Of a stretch of DNA of 64,000 bases, positions 11,317-22,400 are shown piece by piece. The DNA is taken from NCBI GenBank assembly GCA_949358305.1, contig OX442321.1:7217605-7281604 (forward strand), given 5' to 3'. The stretch comes from Strigamia acuminata. Lineage: Eukaryota; Arthropoda; Chilopoda; Geophilomorpha; Linotaeniidae. The notes under the pieces were generated by a model. The model worked only from the letters and a program-made list of their open reading frames with translations, was not told the DNA's origin and made no database searches. Both the position numbers and the translations under genes were made by a program. The first letter of the stretch is position 1. Each line of letters begins with the position of its first letter.

Positions 11317-11801
11317 AAGGTGGAAGGGAATACTACCTGGGTAGGGGAGTACAATACCAGTTTTTTTCTGCTTGCTGGCAACCCATGCTACACCGCTGGT
11401 TCTGGTGGGTTTATTCAGGAACCTTTCAAAACACGTTCCTGTGCATTCGGGCAAATGTCCTAACTTCGGTTGTCACAGCAATCCAAAAATAATACAACTG
11501 TCGTCTTTCATTAAGAAAAAAAAAACAGAATTTAAAACCATGTGATAATTACATTCTTTGTTGAAATACTGACTATTGATTGTATACTCTGTAGAGAGTG
11601 GCATTCACATAAATTTAAATGTTAAAAAAAATAATAATCTACTTACGGAATCTCAATTCTGACATTTTTTTCAATACACTTTAGAGATTTTAATTGTTAA
11701 ATAGAATATTTAATACAAATTACTTTTAAAAATATTCTACACACACAAAATTAGAATTGTTTCATAAATTGTACCAAACAATACTTGTATCACTCCACTT
11801 G
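11317..11801. other. Spacer 3' of gene E
   Basis: The part 11640-11800 is the 3' flank of gene E (copied at 8390-8640). The part 11317-11640 is AT-rich with a 9-A run and no gene seen. Confidence 0.4.
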
Positions 11802-14085
11802 TTAGCCATATTTATCAATAATGAGTTCACATATCCCAATGAGCAAAGATATTAACATTGCACTCATTAAAAGTACATAAAGTCCAATTACTTGACCAAA
11901 CGAAATAGGATTGAGTTGTTTTTCCGAACAGCCTTCCAAGCCAGGAAAGAAATTTTTAAATTCAGTAGATAAGATTCCACATTGCTTTAACAATAAAATT
12001 CTGTTTAAGAAAATCATTAATTAATTAATTTTCTTTGATTAAAGCTCAGAATGCCAAACACGTTTGTTACTTAGTATTGAAATAATCCACATGAGCAAAT
12101 TGTTTTGAATAAGCCACTGTTTCGGCATCTGTAAGCACAGAGTAAGGCGCGGCAGCAAAACTGCAGTTTCTACGAATCAAATGCTGAATATTGAGCAATG
12201 ATTGGAGAAATCCTAATCTTCCGCTGTAAACTGCTTCAATACCTTCACTTAAATGTCCAACTTTTACAACCTTCTGATTTTCGTACGGCGGTTTCTATAA
12301 AAATAAATTAACTGTTTTACCGGTATGTATTTGCAAAATTAAAAAAAAAATCATATCCCTATGATTACCATGAATATTTCTTCCATGTTACTACCCTCTA
12401 AAATCATAGGCTGGAAGTCTGTTTTTACAACCATATCTTCAAGAGAAGAAAAAGGTATCTTCGTGGCAGTTGTTGCAAGAAAAGAAGTTAAAACAGAATT
12501 GTAGCTTATCAATACCAACATAGAGAACAGGACATAGATGACAAAGACAAATTTCAGGGATTTCAGTGAAAAACTAGATAAATTGGCTAAATAAAATGAA
12601 AACAAGACATTTAACCAGTATGATTAATTGTAAATGCCATTTATACTTTGTAACACAATCGGCCAACAAAGCAGCAATTCTTCGATAAAATGTAGGAAAT
12701 AACTCCGAAAATTCTCTTTTCTCGGGATGTTATTCGTTAAAACTTTGGCTAGAATAACTATCAAACTGATTGCAAATATGCTCAGCCACATTTCAACATC
12801 ACAGGGTTCCAAATAGAAACTATAATTCCATTCTTTCTGATCTAATTTTCTGTAAATTATATCGAACTTCTTTGCATGAAATTGGTGAGAGAATTGTACG
12901 TAGGCTAATCTCTGCCTGGTCATGGAAATTAGAGAAGTAATATCAGCTGCCTAAACAAAATGAAAAATAAGTTATAAGTTATACGACTTTGAAGTAAATA
13001 CCCCTCGGTTGAGATCCCCCATCATTCCTGTCCAGCTGCCATTGACAAAGGCACCAAATTGACTGTCATTAGAAGGAATTATTTTAAAGCTGTAAAAAAA
13101 TTAATGCTTTTTATTGTTTTATAACTACTCAGTACTCGGTACTCGGTACTCAGTGCTTAGCCTTACCTCACGTTGAATTTTGTATTGAAAATATTGATAA
13201 TACGGCCAAAATAACCGCCCATTGTCCATGAGTCATTGACAAAACGTAACGTCACTGTCGGTGGGAACTTAAAAAAAGAAAAAAAAAATTATTTACAAGG
13301 CTATGGCAACCCGGAATTTTATCATACATACATCAAAAACTGATATCCTTATGGGTCTTTGCAAATTCCAGCTTTTGTTGTCAGTTAGACCGATTCTAAT
13401 CTTTTACGTCACCATCTTTGATTAAAACTTTCAAAAGTAATCAATTAAACACAACTTACCGACTGATTTTCACAAGTTAATTGCAAAATATTAGAATCGC
13501 CATTTTTATGCCATTTGTAGCCAAAATATTGAAATTTCATCTGCAATATCAAAATACAAAAACATAAGTTCCTATAGACCTAAACCAAACCTGGCAGTCG
13601 TAATTTTGTTGCCAATTTAATTCAAACTACAGATAAAACTTATCTTTATGCATCATTCAAGCACACAACTACTAAATTTAATTTGCGATAGAAATAACAC
13701 AAAAGCCATTTTCCCATCAGTTTAAATTTAGCTTCAACTTGTCGTGCACGTAACACGCAACAATCTTGCGCAATAAATATCAGCTCAAATTGTTAAATCA
13801 ATAATTCCTCACCTTGGCAGCACTTTTCACCGAATCACCTACAAGTAATCTTATTAAAAATTAAAAAATACAAATGAAAATTAAAAAATACAAATAAAAT
13901 TAATCCTTACTTGAAATCAACGCCACGCTGCGACATCCGATGCTATTTGACTGCAAATCAATATCGTTATAACCCATACAACAAACTGTTCAGAAACAAA
14001 AATATATTCCCAATATTTTCTTCCAAATAATTTTCAAACTATTCAACTTACCAGTAAAAAATGACATGAATACAACGAGAAACAT
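11802..14085 (-). CDS. Divergent ionotropic receptor E
   Basis: A full-looking IR of a third sequence type. Exon 1 (14052-14085) encodes MFLVVFMSFFTG and stops at GTAAGT; small exons follow near 13921-13952 and 13813-13838. The pre-S1 exon (about 13459-13541) has FQYFGYKWHKNGDSNILQLT. S1 exons lie at about 13165-13268 (GGYFGRIINIFNTKFNVR) and 13005-13092 (SWTGMMGDLNRG). M1/pore (about 12651-12950) contains VEMWLSIFAISLIVILAKVL, M3/S2 (about 12369-12588) LVLISYNSVLTSFLATT, S2 about 12072-12297 and M4 11802-12000 (GLYVLLMSAMLISLLIGICE). SYNSVLTSFLAT replaces the usual SVYTSLLTALFAT of the array. No interrupting stop was noticed. Small-exon borders are inferred. Confidence 0.78.
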
Positions 14086-14511
14086 TACCACAATAGTCTC
14101 GGCCGAGTGATCTCTCTACGTAGGCTTAACTCAATAATTCCTCCCCGTCCTGATGTTCGTGTCTGGGCAAAAACAAACACAAGTCGCTATACACGCACGA
14201 ATAAGTACGGTAATTTGCTGTCACTTACCGAATAGCACACAAACGACAGGAACTATGGTTATTTATTGCTGCATTTATCACATAGCTTAATTTATAAAAG
14301 ACAGGAAACTATCATAATAAATTTTTTAGGGATCCCTATGTTTATTTTTGCTGTTAAACTTTATATTGAAAATGGCTCAGCAAATTGTGTTGTTATTCTG
14401 GAGGTAAATGATAACAAACTAAGTTATTTCTCAGTGATTTATTCAATATTATGCTACATTTTAGACTATTGAACTACAGCAGAAATTCCATTGATTATCA
14501 CACACAAACAT
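14086..14511. other. Spacer between genes E and F
   Basis: The right part is the 3' flank of gene F and the left part is the upstream region of gene E, where the promoter should be. A 68-codon plus-strand frame at 14266-14472 has no recognisable feature. Confidence 0.4.
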
Positions 14512-14893
14512 CTAAATTCTCGTTATTATTACCTCCAGCAACCCAACTGTAAGCGACAACAGCATTCCACAGGCAAACAAGAAAACAGGACCACATATGT
14601 GACCAAACGAAATAGAATAAAATAAATTATCCTCGCCGCAATCGTGCCAGATATTTATGTGGTGATTGTACAACACGTGTAGTAATCCACATTCCTTCAA
14701 CTGAATGATTCTGCCATGTACATTTAAAAAAATCAAATTATCAAGAGTCTAGTTTCAACAACTAATTACTTTTGATTGAAATACTCCTTGTAAGCAAAAC
14801 GTTTTGAAAAAGCCAGTGCCATAATCACACTGGCCATGGGCTTGGCAGCAAATGTGAAACTACAGTTTGTACCGGTCAGTATTGCTACCACTT
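14512..14893 (-). pseudogene. Gene F (IR), 3' exons, severed by the retroelement
   Basis: The last exon (14512-14710) encodes M4 (GPVFLFACGMLLSLTVGLLE). Before it, 14770-14893 encodes the second half of the S2 exon (AKPMASVIMALAFSKRFAY) up to the exact insertion point of the 14 kb element. The target sequence actt at 14890-14893 is repeated at 28884-28887. The remainder of the gene resumes at 28888. Confidence 0.9.
14890..14893. repeat. Target site duplication actt (left copy)
   Basis: Directly precedes the LTR terminus TGTGACGG. The right copy is 28884-28887. A 4 bp duplication is usual for this class. Confidence 0.9.
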
Positions 14894-16484
14894 TGTGACG
14901 GTTACACTGTCATGCACTTTGTTAGTATAGGACGATTACTTCACCAATAGATGGCGCTGATGCGTTTTAGCGGTAAATTCAAATTTCGACAATTTTTGAG
15001 TGAATAAAATATAAATTACTATTTATATTTTATTCCACTGCAACTTTAGACACTTTTAAATACTTTTGGATGTTTAAATGCTAGTTGATTTATTTGTCAC
15101 ATAATTCTATTGAATTATGTGCAACCTCTACACCTGGTGAAGTCACCCCCCATCACCCACTGTGAGTTGGACTCCTTTTGGATTATAGTCAAAGGGACTT
15201 AATCCAAAATGTGTCCTGCGTATCCAGTTCCTGTTTTGGACCTAGTAGAAGACTATGTCCTGAGTATCCACTTCCTATGACCTAGGATTGGATGGATTTG
15301 ACTGCCCAGTGATCCCATTGGATCATTGAACAGCTATTCTCCTCACCGAGTATATATCCCCCTGCAAAACGGATATAGCTCGCTCTTGTTCTTGTTTTGT
15401 TTGATACTGATATTACTTGAGCACATATTATACTTCTCTGCGTTCCGACAATCCGTTGTAGAAATACTTTGTATTTAGTGTAAGTATCTAGAGTGGGTAG
15501 AAGACTCACAGACACACTGCCCGCCTCTTCATGCCAACATTCCGTTGTAGAAATGTCGTAACTAGAGTGAGTAATTCACAGACACATTTAAGTGTAGGAT
15601 CTAGAGTGGGGTACAACCCACAGACGCACTCCCTCCAGCTTCATGCCAACATTCCGTTGTAGAGTGCAGAATCTAGAGTGGAGTAAAATTCACAGACGCA
15701 TTGGTAATGTAGCATCTAGAGTGGAGTATTTAATATTCCACAGACACATTATCAGAGTAATCGACGCGGAGTAATTTCCCGGTTACTCTCCCGCCAGCCA
15801 GGACCGAGTGGAGTAATTTCCCGGCGATGGATAACCTTTCCTGCGAGATATTTCGATTCAATTCGTTATTGGTTTGACGGAACATTTAAGTCTAACTTAG
15901 ATGTTGATTGCACTCGGGGCAAAAAATAGCTCGGCGCTATTTTAATATATTTTACTTATTTTCATAGTTTTAGTTAAGTTTGTGACTCTAAAATATCATG
16001 ATTAATTCCATAGAATTAATATGAATATTTATTCTCACATTGTTACATCTCGCGGTAATTATTGATTACAACAATTATCTGCGATGCGATGTGTGTGACG
16101 ATACAGAAAAGTCAACCGCACCTCTCGGATATAACCCACCCAGCCTAACCATTTACACGCCTTTTAGAACCAAACCCCGGACCATTTAGAAGCCAAAGCC
16201 ATTCATAGATGACATCTTTTACGTCACAGCAATAAGACCGTTACAAATTCTTATTGCATGACTGAAGCCTTCAAATGATATTATTTCAGGGCTTTTGCCA
16301 AACAACTGTATAGTTTAACTTCTCGTCATTTTAGCCACTTGTAGGCATAGTATTTATATAAGGTTCAAACCGGAATAAATGTTATATGTTTTGAGAAAAC
16401 ATCAGGTTTGCATATTTTACACTTTCACACAGATAGTTCACACTTTAGTTTAGCAATTGCTATCTCCAGAAGGTAATCGTCACA
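14894..16484 (+). repeat. 5' LTR of the giant element
   Basis: Spans the inverted TGTGACGGTTAC...GGTAATCGTCACA termini. A TATA-like run (TATTTATATAAGG, about 16350-16362) followed by AATAAA at 16374-16379 near the right end suggests a very long U3 with a short R/U5. Five hairpin-forming repeats lie at 15488-15748. The offset to the 3' copy is a constant 12,399 bp, so there are no indels between them. Confidence 0.93.
15488..15748 (+). repeat. Five hairpin repeats in the LTR U3
   Basis: Units at 15488-15516, 15562-15586, 15601-15628, 15673-15700 and 15716-15748 share CTAGAGTG at the left and CACAGACRCA at the right. The bases between differ but stay self-complementary in each: GTGGGT/ACTCAC, GTGA/TCAC, GTGGG/CCCAC, GTGGA/TTCAC, GTGGA/TCCAC, the first and fourth with one wobble pair. 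A 22 bp 'catgccaacattccgttgtaga' recurs twice among them. They are repeated in the 3' LTR at +12,399. Role unknown; RNA structure or protein-binding sites are possible. Confidence 0.8.
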
Positions 16485-16486
16485 CG

Positions 16487-16504
16487 TGGAGGTCCCACCG
16501 AGAT
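16487..16504 (+). promoter_or_regulatory. Primer binding site, tRNA-Gln type
   Basis: TGGAGGTCCCACCGAGAT starts 2 nt after the LTR and is the exact complement of the 3' 18 nt (with CCA) of animal tRNA-Gln as I know it. It primes minus-strand DNA synthesis. Confidence 0.88.
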
Positions 16505-17361
16505 AGGTTGCATTTTATCGAAGTGAACTCTGTGATCAAAGTGTAAATTGAAAAATGAATTTTCTTGATTATTTTATATAGATATTATAATTAGAAAATT
16601 TCCGATTTTTCTCTATAGATTTACTGTGAAATATCCATTTGTTTTCAAAAAATTCTCATTATCTTTTGGAAATATCTGAATTCGAATTTTTGGATTATTT
16701 TGAAAAAAAACTCATTATAATTCCGAATCTCTTACGAAAAATCTATTATGATTTTATTGAGTTTCCCAGAATATTCAGCTATATTCTGGAAAATTTCGAA
16801 ACCTTGAATTTTGATCAAAAAACGAATTTGACTAGAAATCCTGCTGACTGAAAAATAAAAAGTTAAAGTATTTTATTTTGCTGGTTAAAAACTTGACCAA
16901 GTTTCTATTGTTCTGTTTTCAATGTTTTTGATTATTATTTTAATCTTTAACAAAGTAAAGAATGTGACAAAGAGAACCACTCACGATGCAGCTCGGAGTA
17001 GGTCATCCAGATGTGACATTGTTGAGAATTTCGGATTAGAAATTATCAGGAATTTTTCAACATCGCCAATCACAGCAGACTGTCTTGACAAAGGAGATTT
17101 TCCGGAAGCTAGTTTGACAACCAATATTCAGCCACACTTGCTTTTCGACAGTGCGACCATCCAGTTGTGCCTTTGTGACCAGTGCCCGTTTGGACCATTC
17201 TTGACCACGCAATAGGACAGTTTTTCCGAAGCCACTTCAGTTTCAGCAGCTAAGGTTGTATTTTTTCAAATTATTTCTTAGTTTAATATTAAGCGTGTTA
17301 CATTTACGCTAGTTCAGTTAAAGTTTATTTTTTCTTTTGTACGTGTATTTCTTTGAGTATT
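16505..17361 (+). other. gag leader of the giant element
   Basis: An 857 nt AT-rich untranslated leader with several upstream ATGs; the longest small frames are 16639-16851 and 16922-17215. Packaging and splice-donor signals would be expected here, but I cannot assign them. The small frames show no recognisable domain. Confidence 0.5.
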
Positions 17362-19410
17362 ATGGCCCGTAGACCTGTAAGAGTTCGTGGAACACGAGGA
17401 AATCGTGGAGCACGACGACGTGGTGGTATGTGTGAAACACCAAGAGGAATTGTGGAGTCTGATCTAGAAAGCCAGGGGGAAGAAAATGTTCCTAGAGACG
17501 TTTCCAACCCAGGTAGTTCTCGAACGGATCCACTATCAGTCCCACATGATTTAGAAGTTTACTGTCGCCATTACCAATTGGAAGTGACGCAGTTTTCCTC
17601 TTTGTGTGAAGCTCAACAATACACGGCGAATAATCATCACGAGAGAAATCGTGTAATTACTCCCGATGTAGTTGTAACCAACGAACAAAGTGTTTCTGTA
17701 GATCGAACTGGCCCTCGTTCGCCGGCCACATATCGCTACCAGCAATTGCCTGGATGGCGAATGAATGTTGCTCGTGACGACAATGGGCAGTTAAATTCTT
17801 CACTATCTGTTCAACCTTTGATTCAGTTACCAACTAGTTCTTGGCGATCGAATTCGGCCGAAAGAATGGGAAATTCCGGACAAAGAAATATTTCTGCGCC
17901 AATTTCCCGAAATTTACCAAGTGCGACGGCTGTAAATAATATTTTACCCGCTCCCACTGGGAATTTGAATGATTCTTTCAGAGTTCCACAGCCTCGAACT
18001 AATCTGTCGGTCCAACCAAGGGGGAGAAATGAAAATTATCAAAATTTTCAATCTCACACCCAATCTGATGGAGATTTTAGGAATTATAGAAATTCCCGCT
18101 CTCAAGGTGGACGAGCTCCGCCGAGAAATCAACGATTTCCCGGAGCTCCTGGTGATCCGCGTGACTCCGATCCTAACTCGAGTAGTGACGAATCTCACGC
18201 TGGTGGAGGGGGAAATTATAACAATAATTTCCACCGACGTAATAATTCTCGTTCTCCACCGCCACCTGATAGACATCAAAATTTTCAAGGAGAGCCAAAT
18301 CCGCCACCCAGAGACCAAGGAAGTCGGTCTACACCCAATTCGAACTCTGCTTCTAATTTGTCGGACGAAAATGTAAAACAAATTATTCAGGGTTTAGTTG
18401 GTCAAATCCGAAGCCCGAGTAATCCCAGTCAGAATTTTGGAAAAGGAATCGAGATTCCTATTTTTGACGGGAAACAGACAGAGGTTGCGCGATTCCTTGA
18501 AATCGTCAAAGCTGTCGCACTCGGGAAAGGCATCCCTTTAGACGACATGGTACACACTGCTGTACCTGGACGACTATTAGGCCATGCACAACGTTGGTTC
18601 CATAAGCAACGCCATACTTTTAACAGTTGGCGAACTTTCGAAGCCTCTTTTCTCGATTGTTTCGACCTCGTTCCACTTACAAGAGAAAGGCGACTTCTTA
18701 ATGTAAAACAACGAGCCGACGAGTCACTTTATAGTTTTCTTCTGCGTTATACGCAAGAACAAGGTGAAGTGCCGCCAGGTGATAAAACTGGACGTGCGCA
18801 ATTATTCGACAATTTAACTCAAGAAAGTTTCACGGCGTTATGTACACAAGGAATGTATGGTAACTTTACAGTAGATGACATTCTACAATATGTAGGAGCA
18901 AATCGCTCTAAGTTTGAAAGTTCTCAACTTGCAGCAAAATTGGAGTACGATAATCGAGAGAATCATCCTACTCCCAAACTTCACGAAAAATCTAAGATTT
19001 TTCCATCTAAAACTTCACTACGTTTAACGCAAACTCAAGATGAAGTTGAAAATGAAGACGAGTCGGAAAATGACGACTCAACTGACGATGGTTCAATGGA
19101 GCGATTATTTGCCGCCCAGTATGAAAAGACTACTGGAAAATGCTTTTTCTGTCACGAGCCTGGACATTTTAAAAGAGAATGTCCCGCCCTTGCCAAAAAA
19201 TTAGCAGGGAAAACAGACTCGTTAAATTCAAATAAAAGATTTAACCACTCTGCTCCCAACCCCGAGTTTAAACGACCCAAACAAAATTGGGTTACGTCAG
19301 AAACTTTAGACTCCAAATTTACTGACTTCCAGAAAAACATGGTTGACCTGTTAATTAAGCATTTACCAGCAGCCACTGAGTCAGTCACTCCCGACGAGAC
19401 AAAAAACTGA
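17362..19410 (+). CDS. gag: Gag polyprotein of the giant Ty3/gypsy element
   Basis: The first in-frame ATG is at 17362 (an upstream TTG at 17353 is less likely), giving about 682 aa. The N-terminal third is arginine-rich then disordered (N/S/P/G-rich, with RRNNSRSPPPPDR). The capsid-like region lies around residues 350-540 (KGIEIPIFDGKQTEVARFLE, then HAQRWFHKQRHTFNSWRTFE), as in gypsy Gag. A single CCHC zinc knuckle, C-FF-C-HEPG-H-FKRE-C, is near residue 594. The frame ends TGA at 19408, directly after a slippery heptamer. No internal disruption. Gag packages the RNA into virus-like particles. Confidence 0.93.
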   Translation: MARRPVRVRGTRGNRGARRRGGMCETPRGIVESDLESQGEENVPRDVSNPGSSRTDPLSVPHDLEVYCRHYQLEVTQFSSLCEAQQYTANNHHERNRVITPDVVVTNEQSVSVDRTGPRSPATYRYQQLPGWRMNVARDDNGQLNSSLSVQPLIQLPTSSWRSNSAERMGNSGQRNISAPISRNLPSATAVNNILPAPTGNLNDSFRVPQPRTNLSVQPRGRNENYQNFQSHTQSDGDFRNYRNSRSQGGRAPPRNQRFPGAPGDPRDSDPNSSSDESHAGGGGNYNNNFHRRNNSRSPPPPDRHQNFQGEPNPPPRDQGSRSTPNSNSASNLSDENVKQIIQGLVGQIRSPSNPSQNFGKGIEIPIFDGKQTEVARFLEIVKAVALGKGIPLDDMVHTAVPGRLLGHAQRWFHKQRHTFNSWRTFEASFLDCFDLVPLTRERRLLNVKQRADESLYSFLLRYTQEQGEVPPGDKTGRAQLFDNLTQESFTALCTQGMYGNFTVDDILQYVGANRSKFESSQLAAKLEYDNRENHPTPKLHEKSKIFPSKTSLRLTQTQDEVENEDESENDDSTDDGSMERLFAAQYEKTTGKCFFCHEPGHFKRECPALAKKLAGKTDSLNSNKRFNHSAPNPEFKRPKQNWVTSETLDSKFTDFQKNMVDLLIKHLPAATESVTPDETKN

Positions 19411-19441
19411 TTCAGGGGGTTGTTCAAGTTGCCCAACCCCC
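19401..19441 (+). promoter_or_regulatory. Programmed -1 ribosomal frameshift signal, gag to pol
   Basis: The canonical slippery heptamer A AAA AAC (19401-19407) is in the gag phase and immediately precedes the gag TGA. After a 7 nt spacer comes a perfect 8 bp GC-rich stem, GGGGGTTG (19415-19422) with CAACCCCC (19434-19441), and an 11 nt loop. The -1 frame is open from the heptamer straight into pol, with no stop. Spacing and composition match well-known retroviral frameshift sites. Confidence 0.9.
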
Positions 19442-22400
19442 GCTTAAAGAGTTGTTTCCTTTCTCGGAATTGTCAAATGATTTATTTTTACGAAAAGATG
19501 AATTTAAATTAAGACATAAGCCTAGTCATCTCACAGTACCTTATGTCGATGATTCGAAGAATAAACCACCATCGTTGGTCATTTCTTACGAAGCAGTACC
19601 TGTCTGTCGAAAGACTAGCAGCTCTACTGGCGGTGTCGATGAAAATTTAAAAGTCATGACAGACCAACTAGAAAATTTGAGTATTTTCAGTGGAAGCTGG
19701 AATGCACCCAAGAAACCGCTTGTACCCAAGGTTTTCAAGTTAAGAAAACTTCTTAAACTTGAAAAATGGAACAAAAAAGAACGAAAAGTATTGCTTGGCA
19801 AACTTTGCAATAGCAAATTAATTAATGGTGGCAAAGATGATCCGCGTATGAATGTCCAAATTGGAGGTTTGGATTACAACGCACTAATGGACTCTGGAGC
19901 CACCCAATGTTTTATTGGAGTACAACTCCTCTCAAACACGGAAATTCCGGTGGAATTCATACAAGAATGTCCCCGGGGAATGCGTGTCTGCGCGGTCGGA
20001 ATAGATCACCGACCTATCGGTCAAGTTTGTCTTTGTGTCAAATGGGCCGATAAAAGGAGAGTTACACCTACGACCTTCATAATTCTACACAAGAATGTAT
20101 GTGGGTTGATTTTGGGTCACAATTTTATGCGTAGAACGGGGATAAACCCTAATCCCCGACGAGCAGTGTTCACCTGTGATGACATGCCCGGATGGACAGC
20201 CCCGTACGAGACCACTGAACTTAACTGTTGCTTAGCAAGCATTAAGACTTTGGGTCTCCAAGGTGAAGGAACTCCCACTTCACCGGACTGGGCAGAAAAA
20301 CTCGTCGAAGGCTGCAACAGTTCGGCGGAAGAAAAACAGTTACTCGTAAACGTTCTTGTACAATTAAAAAACGTATTTCGAGACCAATTGGGCTGTACGA
20401 AGGTTGCCAAGCACAGCATCAAGTTTAAACCTGGTGCTACTTGGAAACACCAGCCGTATAGAATGTACAATCCGGCCAAGAAGGCGATTATGACGGAATT
20501 GGTCGAGGAGTTAGAGGCCGATGGGTTGATCGAACCTGCCACTGGCCCTTATATAAGTCACCCCGTCATAGTGGCTAAACCCGGCGGGAAGTATCGATTA
20601 TGTATCGACTACCGCTGGTTGAATGCGATCACAGAAGTTGATGCAATTCAAATGCCAAGTATTGACCTATTAATTCACCATACTAATCAGGCCAAGTACT
20701 TTACATCCATTGATTTAACTAAAGGTTATCATCAAATGGAAATGGAGGAGGAGGATAAGAGCAAAACTGCTTTTTACACCCCAAAAGGCAAATTTCAATT
20801 CAAAAGGTTGCCATTTGGTCTTTGTAATGCACCCAGCTCTTTTCAACACCTCATGACTACCGTATTGGGTGACTCTTTATATAAACATGCTCTGGTCTAT
20901 TTAGACGATATAATTATTTTTTCCGACACATGGGAAAATCATTTATTACATATTAAAGACGTACTTGAGAAGTTGGATGCCGCGAATCTAACTATCAATA
21001 AAGACAAGTCAAAATTTGGTCGAACATCATTACGATTTTTAGGCCATTTAATTTCGGAGGGATCTCTTCTTCCAGACCCTGACAAAGTCTCGGCTGTAAG
21101 GAATTTTCCCAAACCGACTTGCTCTAAAGACATTCAAAGATTTGTAGGACTTGCGAATTTTTTCCGAAAATTTATTCCTAACATCGCAAATATTGCTCGT
21201 CCATTGACCAATATTATGCATGATCAAGCAAAGTTTGTGTGGGATGATCCACAAACAACTGCATTCGAAACTATCAAAGATATTTTGTGTGACAAGGACC
21301 AAGCCCTTCTCCACATGCCAGATATGAATAAGCCTTTTGTCATTTTGACAGATGCTTCTCATTCAGGCTTAGGTGCAGTACTCTGCCAAGATGTCGAGTT
21401 ATTCTGTGAAAAGAAACAGAAATTAATTATGGTCCCGAAAGCAGTCGCGTACGCCAGTCGAGTGTTACACGGGGCCGAAGTAAGGTATTCTACGCCGGAA
21501 TTGGAGTGTTTGGCCGTTGTATGGGCAATCGAGAGATTTCGCCCATATATAGAATACACGACTTTCACTCTCGAGTCCGATGCTAAAGCTCTTAGCTGGT
21601 TGATGAGTACGCCGGAACCATCCGGAAGGTTTGGTCGTTGGGCCGTCAAAATACAATGTGGCGCGTTTAAAATTATTTTTAGACGCGGCGCAATGAACCA
21701 AGTAGCGGACGCATTATCACGCGCTCCACTGTCTGCACTAGACACTCCGGATTATGATTATATCGAACCAGAGGAGATCACCCATTTCTATCCAACTTGG
21801 AATGGAAACAGGTGTGCATCTTTACAAGTGACGGAAACTGAGCGCAAACATTTTCTTACAAATGTTGGCCTTAGTTTAGACTTTTTCTCAGAATCATATA
21901 ATCCAGTTAGATTTCATGATTCTGGAGAAAAGGGGGAGGAAGAAGGATGTACAAGAGAAAATTGCAGACATATAGATGTCCACAATTGTAATCACGAAAA
22001 TGTACACACTGCGCTAACAGATATCCTAAAAGTAGTTCCGCCGACGCGAGACGAAATTATCGAAGCGCAGCTTAAAGATCCAGCATGTAGTAAAATCCTT
22101 GTTTACCTAAAAGGAGACGAAAAATTAAAAAATCGTATCACGGATAAACATTGGTTAAATGCGATTCGTGGCTACACTCTCGACGAACCGGAAGAAAATA
22201 AAGGTGTTATGCTAATTTATTTTGCTCCGACCGATGAGGAAGAGTTAAACGACTCTGGCAACGGGTTTAAGGCGGTAATTCCACGCTCTCTCGTGAGACG
22301 TGCATTATTCGCATGCCATGGCCACCCACTTACAGGACATGCCGGCATGAGCAAAACCCTAGATAGAGCAAAACAGATGTATTTCTGGCCTAGAATGAGC

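Noticed and set aside
15282-15515. 77-codon minus-strand frame, repeated exactly at 27681-27914
   Set aside because: It lies within the U3 of both LTRs and overlaps the hairpin repeats; the duplication is just the LTR pair and no protein motif is present.
17944-18381. Overlapping frames of 135-145 codons on both strands inside gag
   Set aside because: Shadows of the low-complexity gag region; no domain, and gag itself has clear motifs.
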